The notes under the pieces: generated by a model
Seen by the model: the letters and a program-made list of their open reading frames with translations, nothing else
What the model was told of the DNA's origin: nothing
The model's database searches: none
Assembly: GCA_036426205.1 (NCBI GenBank)
Contig: CM071567.1
Coordinates: forward strand, 296,312,204 to 296,376,203
Source of the DNA: Ascaphus truei
Lineage: Eukaryota > Chordata > Amphibia > Anura > Ascaphidae
Direction of reading: 5' to 3'
DNA length: 64,000 nucleotides
Shown here: positions 58,125 to 64,000 of the stretch, piece by piece
How positions within the stretch are numbered: position 1 is the first letter of the stretch
Layout: each line of letters starts with the position of its first letter
Position numbers and translations under genes: made by a program

Positions 58125-60270
58125 ATGTCTAAAAAAAATATTTTGTTCAAAGATCGGTGTGTCACGCCTGGACAAGCTCTAACCTCCCCATTAACCCTGC
58201 ACCCCAAATCCATTCCACGTTCAAAAAAACCCTCTACATTTTTTCCCAGGTTCGCCGGTGGGCCGTTTGTCAATACATTTGCACAAATGGTCACACGCAC
58301 GACATGGAAACAGCAGAGTCGTAATTACAAATTAACTACACATAACTTAATATGAGGAAAAACAACTGTAACGTTGCGCGCTTGGAGAGAATGGCTCGAT
58401 TCGTAATGAAACCAGCAGACAAAGGAGGGGGGTTGGTAATTATGGTAATAAACAACTATTCTTAGGAATCAATGCGTATTCTTGAAGATGGTCTCTATTT
58501 ACCCAACCCTCCCCTCTAATCCCACAGACAATTATTACAACAATTACTTACAATTTCTTAATACAGATTGGATACAATGCCATTACCAACAGGAATTTGA
58601 ATTTTTGTATAACCAATTCCCTATAATTCCCATTTTCTATATTATACCTAAAATTCATAAAACTGGGAACAACCGCACTGGACGCCCCATTGTGTCGGCA
58701 TCCGGTCTCTCACATCAAACTTGTCACAATTCATCGATCATTATCTCCAACCGTATGTCATAAAACTCCCTTCATATTTAGGGACACTACCCACATGCTG
58801 CAGACAATCAAGGACATTCAATGGCATCACATTTGTATTTAGTTACAGTGACGTCAATCACTCTACACCGTATCGACCCACGTTCAGGGTGGTTGTGATG
58901 CTGTTGGCCCAGTTTTAGATAATGATCCATCTCTATCATCAGTTTTAAATCATTTATCACCACAGGCATTCATTCATACTCTCTCACAATTATTTTAATT
59001 TTAATGATTTATATTTTTACAGATATGTGGCACCGCCATGGGTCAAGTTTGCTCCAAGTTTATGCAAATTTGTTTATGGGAAGTTGGGAAAATCAATACA
59101 TGATCGGTCCAACTGTCCCTCTTGGAGCGAACCTGGTCCTTGGCGGCGCTACATAGATGATATTTTCTTTATTTGGGTCCGGCTCACTAGAGGAACTAGA
59201 CAGTTTCCAATTAACATGAATAATAATCCATTAATTAAATTTTCTTTTGTTTCAAGTAACATTTCTTTAGAGTTTTCTAGATTTAGTTATATATATTTCA
59301 ATAATATATTCATACCAAAACTCATTTCAAAAAGGTTCAGGCCAACATTATCTACATGCCAACAGCATCACAACCCTGCGTGGATCGATCACATCCACAA
59401 AGCCAATTCATCAGGCTCCAAAAAGAAAACAGTTCCACACCAGAAGCCATTTCATACACAGCACAGGACCTCAGAGGTAGATTTATCAATAAATTACTCA
59501 TCTACCATTGGATTAAAGTCATATCTGAGGTTGAAGCAATAGACAGATCAACCTTTCTCAAGTACAAAACCCAAATCATCCAATACCATATTCATTACCA
59601 TTTATCACACAATTCATCAAATGGCACAGGAATTAAGAAGATATTCAAAATATTGGCCAATCCTGAGAAAAGACCCTGACCTATCTAACAATACTTCACT
59701 AACTAAAACCCAAAATAAATTCACAAGCACCAAATATAGGCCAAAGGTTGGCCCCTAGTTGTCCACTCAGATCAAAGTCGATTCCAAACAAATACAAACA
59801 CAAAAGTTTGAAAGGGTATTATACATGTAATATATGCACAGCAGTAGATTCAGCCTCAAACAACTACTTCACATCTACTCAAACTTCTAAACAATATATC
59901 ATACAACAACACATCACATGTAATAGCACAAATATTATTTAGTTCTCCTGAATGTCCTTGCGGTCTGCAGTATGTGGGTAGACCACTAGACCGATTAAAC
60001 GTCCGGTTCTATGAACATATTTACAACATTAAAAGAGGCCTGGATACACATAGCGTATCGAGCCATTTCTCCAAGTGCATGACAAAAACCCCAAAGGTCT
60101 AAAATGTGTAGCGATAGAGGCGTCCACGAACAAATTGGGGTGGTGGGAATAAGGGAAGGGGACACTAGGTAAAAGAGAATCCTTTTGGATTTACGAACTA
60201 AAAACACTCACCCCTCTCGGGCTCAATATTGAATTTGACCTGAAACCTTCCTTCTGGACAGATAAAGTAT
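58125..60270 (+). pseudogene. Penelope reverse transcriptase and GIY-YIG, decayed
   Basis: Pieces in several frames give MKPADKGGGLVIM (58,411), PIFYIIPKIHKTGN (58,630), GRPIVSASG (58,683), a QFIDHYLQPYVIKLPSYL block (58,723), CGTAMG (59,028), the catalytic YIDDIFFIW (about 59,152-59,178) and, near 59,953, CPCGLQYVGR starting the GIY-YIG endonuclease, which closes with FWIYELKTLTPLGLN at about 60,185-60,230. The order matches Penelope-like proteins, related to telomerase-type reverse transcriptases. Many frameshifts and stops make it non-functional. Confidence 0.8.
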
Positions 60271-61075
60271 CCATCTAATAAATAGATTATTCTATCTCCA
60301 TTATACAGGGCTCTGGTATAGCACACTACTATATTTAAATGTATTGATTATCACAGGAGAACCACTCTATATATATATTTTGTAAATATCACATATACGT
60401 TATATATGTAATAGGTTATATGATTGGTTTCTACTTGAAATCAATATTGTAGTAGCCATATATATTTTCACAGATCACAGCATACACAATTGTATGCATT
60501 TTAATTTACTCACATATTTACTCGGTCACCATTGCACAATTGCTTCTCTTATTATATAAAATAATTTTTACAATAGACATACTTTATTAAGTTTATAATA
60601 TCTCACACATATCACATATATACATATCCTATTCACTTCCACATTTACACAACATTATCACATTTTATTACCCAATGCATGGGAACATATATTTTTATAC
60701 CACACAGCACCATCACATCTTTCACCCACTACAAGGGTACATATTTTTCTTCATTATTTATATGATCTACTGTTGAGGTTATTTTGAATTCTGCTCAACA
60801 TGCTTCTTATATAGGGTTCACAACTGTTTTTGATAATATCAATAATGATTCGAGATTAGGCTATATATTTCTTATGTTTCATTGTTATTATTTAAGTTTT
60901 TAGACAGTGTAAATTTATTATTATTATTTGATATGTATCACTTGTCATCTTATGTTCCATGTTTCTTTTTGTGTATATGTTCTTGTTCGAGACGCTGAGA
61001 GTCCCCAAAGTCACATCTGGCGCATGAGCAAGTTTATTCTGATGTACTGCACCTTTAATCGGGACTATATAACGG
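60271..61075. other. Penelope 3' UTR, AT-rich
   Basis: No coding frame. AT-rich sequence between the GIY-YIG end and the pseudo-LTR. Confidence 0.5.
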
Positions 61076-61880
61076 GACAACGGGACTACTTTTTTATACT
61101 ACGTTTACCCCTGAGGAAGAAAGCAAGACTTTCGCAACGCGTAGGGGTCTCTGAGAGGTCCTCCAGACTCGGTGGTGAATCCTGTCCCCTTGGAACTTGC
61201 AGCAGATGTCCGTTGGCTGCCGAATCCGGGGGATATCCATCCGCGTCCAAAACAGCTCCGTTTGGGCGTTTCCAACAGCCGAGCAGAAGGAACTACCATT
61301 CCCGGCAGACACGAGAATCTTCCGTGTCCACGGCGCACAGAGGCGATTGCACGAACAGAGGGGAGCCAGCAACTATCCACGGTAAACAACACACGTGTGA
61401 GCCAGCAGTCCGGTGCAGCAGCAGCAATCCATAGAGGGGATACTCTTATATATCACTGCCTGATACCTTCTTACTTTTGGTAAGCAGGTACCCCACCTGA
61501 GTTGGAGTGTCCTAACAGTTTCTATTTTATGTATTTTATGTATTTTTAATATATGCTTTATTAAATGGGTTGTAATTGGTCACTGTTGTTAAGAGTCCGT
61601 CTTATGTTATATGTTTGTATGTATGCCTAACAGTATTACACTATGTTGTGATTTTTTTCCCTTACATGTTTTCCCATCACATGTGGAACATCCATTCCCA
61701 GGAGAAACATCCACGCCACTGGTTGTATATTTCCATTACTATATATTGTATGTTTATATTTTATTAGTGCAGAGCGCCATTGATATATTTTTTGTACTGC
61801 TCAAATACCTGACTGGGGTTCAGGGATATATCACAGGCTGCCTACACATTAGGATATAGCGCTACCTATTTGTTTTTTAT
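61076..61880 (+). repeat. 3' (complete) Penelope pseudo-LTR
   Basis: It opens with 'gggactacttttttatactacg', contains a mutated hammerhead (61,107-61,148), then a part found inverted at 55,572 and a part found direct at 56,385. A short Met-start frame here (61,576 onward) also occurs in the 5' copy but shows no protein family features. Confidence 0.8.
61107..61148 (+). ncRNA. Hammerhead remnant, core mutated
   Basis: ACCC, CTGAGGA (61,111-61,117), AGAAAG-CAAGA-CTTTC, then GCA in place of GAA, ACGCGT, A, GGGGT. The GAA to GCA change hits a catalytic core adenine and an extra G disturbs helix I, so it is probably inactive, unlike its inverted partner at 55,863. Confidence 0.65.
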
Positions 61881-62069
61881 CTACTAACCAATGTAAACAA
61901 TGAATTAATCCAACATTAATTAATGTAACCATTAAAAGACAAAGAAATAAATTAAAACAATCTCTGAAGTATCCATAAAACACATGAGCTAACATAATAT
62001 AACATTAAGTACAAGCGAACACCAATCGCAAAGCTTTCATTACATTAACCATAAACAAACAATCACATC

Positions 62070-63110
62070 CACATCATTAACAAGCGAGAAATGCCCCCCA
62101 AATATTGGCATAATAATGTATTAATATGTACCCTAAAGAGGTACAGATTAATATATTATCAGTCAATGTGCATCACACAAATAATAAAAAAACACATCCA
62201 AAAAATAAACCTGTAAAAAGAGACATTTACAAACATTGAATATCTTACTTACCATTAGAAGCGGTGGCCCTCCGACTTCCGGGGTAACAGGAAGCTCACG
62301 TACCTTGAAGGCCTCCAACAGCATCCGATGCCATCCGCCATCAGGATCCGGCTCAGGTACCCCAATCTTCTTTTTTCTTTCTTACTCACCGTCTTCTATC
62401 TATATGTAACCATTTCTTGTTGTTCTTTATCTTCTTTCTTCATCTGTCAATCCATAAAACCCCATGTTAAATCCCAGCCGATGCTGTCTCGTCGGCTTCT
62501 TGGGCTCAAATGAGGCGTCACGGCCTTAAATATGGCTTGTGACGTCACATTCACCCTCACAATGGTTAACAGCCACCTGATTGGTTAACACATCATTAAC
62601 AAGCGAGAAATGCCCCCCAAATATTGGCATAATAATGTATTAATCTGTACCCTAAAGAGGTACAGATTAATATATTATCAGTCAATGTGCATCACACAAA
62701 AAATAAAAAAACACATCCAAAAAATAAACCTTTAAAAAGAGACATTTACAAACATTGAATATCTTACTTACCATTAGAAGCAGTGGCCCTCCGACTCCCG
62801 GGGTAACAGGAAGCTCACGTACCTTGAAGGCCTCCAACAGCATCCGATGCCATCCGCCATCAGGATCCGGCTCAGGTACCCAATCTTCTTTTTCTTTCTT
62901 TACTCACCGTCTTCTATCTTCATACTGTAACCATTTCTTGTTGTTCTTTATCTTCTTTCTTCATCTGTCAATCTATAAAACCCCATGTTAAATCCCAGCC
63001 GATGCTGTCTCGTCGGCTTCTTGGGCTCAAATGAGACGTCACGGCCTTAAATATGGCTTGTGACGTTACATTTACCCTCACAATGGTTAACAGCCACCTG
63101 ATTGGCTGTT
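62070..63110. repeat. Tandem duplication, 518-bp period
   Basis: 62,070-62,587 and 62,588 to about 63,110 are near-identical, beginning acatcattaacaagcgagaa and sharing 'ccgacttccggggtaacagg'-type text and 'gcctccaacagcatccgatg'. Differences are mostly single bases. The junction is exact. Part of the unit ('ggcttgtgacgt', 'cgtcttctatct') resembles arms of the palindrome near 37,890-38,060. Confidence 0.85.
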
Positions 63111-63239
63111 TAAACCATGTGCAGACTTAAAAAAAATTTTTTTGCCGTGACGTCACTTAAAGGGAATGATGCCAGCCAATCAGAATGGCTGTGCTTCATT
63201 TACCTTTAACATGCGTCACGTGACCGGGACATTTCCTTG

Positions 63240-63360
63240 CATAGGAGATACCGGCATCCCATAAAGGGGCCTGTATCTCTGGAAGCAGGGGGTCCCCGGA
63301 CATAAAACCAACGTGGTTCAGCTCTGGAGACCCCCTGCACCTCTACACTATTAAAGAAAT
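63240..63360. repeat. Palindromic-family repeat end
   Basis: 'gataccggcatcccataaagg', 'agcagggggtccccggacat' and 'accccctgcacctctacact' match the family at 15,508, 34,030 and 42,955. Only one arm is seen. Confidence 0.65.
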
Positions 63361-63502
63361 GTATATTTAAATAAATTATTTTCGGGCGACATTTCAGCTG
63401 GGAGAGGCGGCTCTCTCAGAGCAGCTCTCTCTGCAGCAGAAATGAATCGCTGGTTTTTGCCTTTTCAGAGGCTCGATGCTCTCGCTGGCAGCAACTCTCC
63501 AG

Positions 63503-63567
63503 TTTTGGGCATTTTGCTATCACTGGTATTCGAGCCTTTCAGAATACCGTGATAGCAACGCCCAAAA
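63503..63567. repeat. Long hairpin
   Basis: TTTTGGGC and TGCTATCAC, T, GGTATTC face GAATACC, GTGATAGCA and GCCCAAAA around a short loop: more than 20 paired bases. Probably the core of a small non-autonomous element whose ends I could not define. Confidence 0.6.
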
Positions 63568-64000
63568 AAATCCCATTTTAAATTCCCTGGCGAATTTTTT
63601 TATGAATGTTCTCTGAATAAGGCCCTATATGTTTTGTATTTTCTCTTTTTATTTTAAATACCAGATCTAAAAGTCTTAACTGTTGATACTTACATGATGA
63701 ATGTTATGATTTGAGCCAGGTAATACAATTCAGCAAACTTTGCCATCTATAGTTGAATAAACATGGAACTGAATGATCTCAATGAGAACAGAAGACATGT
63801 AGGGTGATTCAGGCTTCCCTAAAAGACAGCGAGTAAAGTTTTGTATAAGTTGTTTTTGAGGAGTGTTGTACTATCCTTTGAGAATATACAAGGATTACAT
63901 GATATATTGCTTCTTGTTCACTAAACTGTTTCCATGTATCCATAATGTGTTCTTTCCAGTATACATTTAGAGTAAACTATTTATCAATATACTTGTGTTT
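63568..64000. other. No feature seen
   Basis: AT-rich sequence without coding support to the end of the window. Confidence 0.5.

Larger units (their letters stand above)
55405..61880 (+). mobile_element. Penelope-like element with inverted and direct pseudo-LTRs
   Basis: Order on the + strand: an inverted partial pseudo-LTR (about 55,572-55,945), a short RT fragment (55,955-56,384), a direct pseudo-LTR (56,385-56,890), an N-terminal ORF, RT and GIY-YIG remnants (to about 60,270), 3' UTR, and a full pseudo-LTR (61,076-61,880). The segments 56,385-56,890 and 61,390-61,880 are direct repeats; 55,572-55,925 and 61,076-61,420 are inverted repeats. This mixed inverted/direct organisation is known for Penelope elements. 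Confidence 0.8.

Noticed and set aside
1..64000. tRNA, rRNA or snRNA genes
   Set aside because: No A/B box pair, cloverleaf or conserved small-RNA sequence was recognised; a tRNAscan-SE and Infernal run would settle it.

Overview
The window reads as repeat-rich vertebrate DNA, most likely amphibian (anuran). I found no ordinary host gene. The evidence is the mix of transposons: Penelope-like elements (PLEs) with hammerhead ribozymes, L2-type LINEs, PIF/Harbinger and hAT-like elements, and two kinds of Ty3/Gypsy element, one with the integrase-first order known from Gmr1. Vertebrate-type introns and long microsatellites agree. I cannot name the species. Every coding region seems to belong to a mobile element, and most are broken.

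Layout. 1-4,700: the 3' end of a PLE, then an antisense L2-like LINE split by a solo PLE pseudo-LTR carrying a hammerhead ribozyme. 4,700-11,200: non-coding DNA, a purine-rich satellite (5,741-9,240) and two Harbinger-type MITEs. 11,300-14,575: a decayed Ty3/Gypsy element. 14,579-16,440: palindromic and dispersed repeats. 16,700-21,410 (unit 1): a forkhead-like gene, an antisense BEN-domain gene and the N-terminal exons of a Tc1/mariner-like transposase, interrupted by another hammerhead-bearing PLE pseudo-LTR; its ends were not found. 22,400-23,560: diverged direct repeats.

24,775-55,048 (unit 2) is the main object: a PIF/Harbinger transposon about 30.3 kb long, with 23-bp terminal inverted repeats (20 of 23 matching), a TTA duplication at both ends and many subterminal GCCGAT-type motifs. 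It carries a spliced Myb/SANT-like gene at the left, a HARBI1-like DDE transposase gene on the minus strand at the right (one stop, one frameshift, all three acidic residues kept) and, next to it, a second forkhead-domain gene. Its middle is swollen by later arrivals: an imperfect palindrome of about 9 kb, an L2 3' end, two hAT-like MITEs and a Gmr1-like retrotransposon with its 3' LTR.

55,400-61,880 is a PLE with inverted and direct pseudo-LTR copies, hammerhead motifs, an N-terminal ORF, reverse transcriptase and GIY-YIG regions. 61,880-64,000 holds a 518-bp tandem duplication, another palindromic repeat end and a hairpin.

The notable theme is transcription-factor-like DNA-binding domains (two different forkhead-like, one BEN, one Myb/SANT) carried as apparent cargo or accessory genes of DNA transposons. 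The Myb partner is known for Harbinger. The forkhead and BEN genes are, to my knowledge, not a standard part of these elements and deserve testing.
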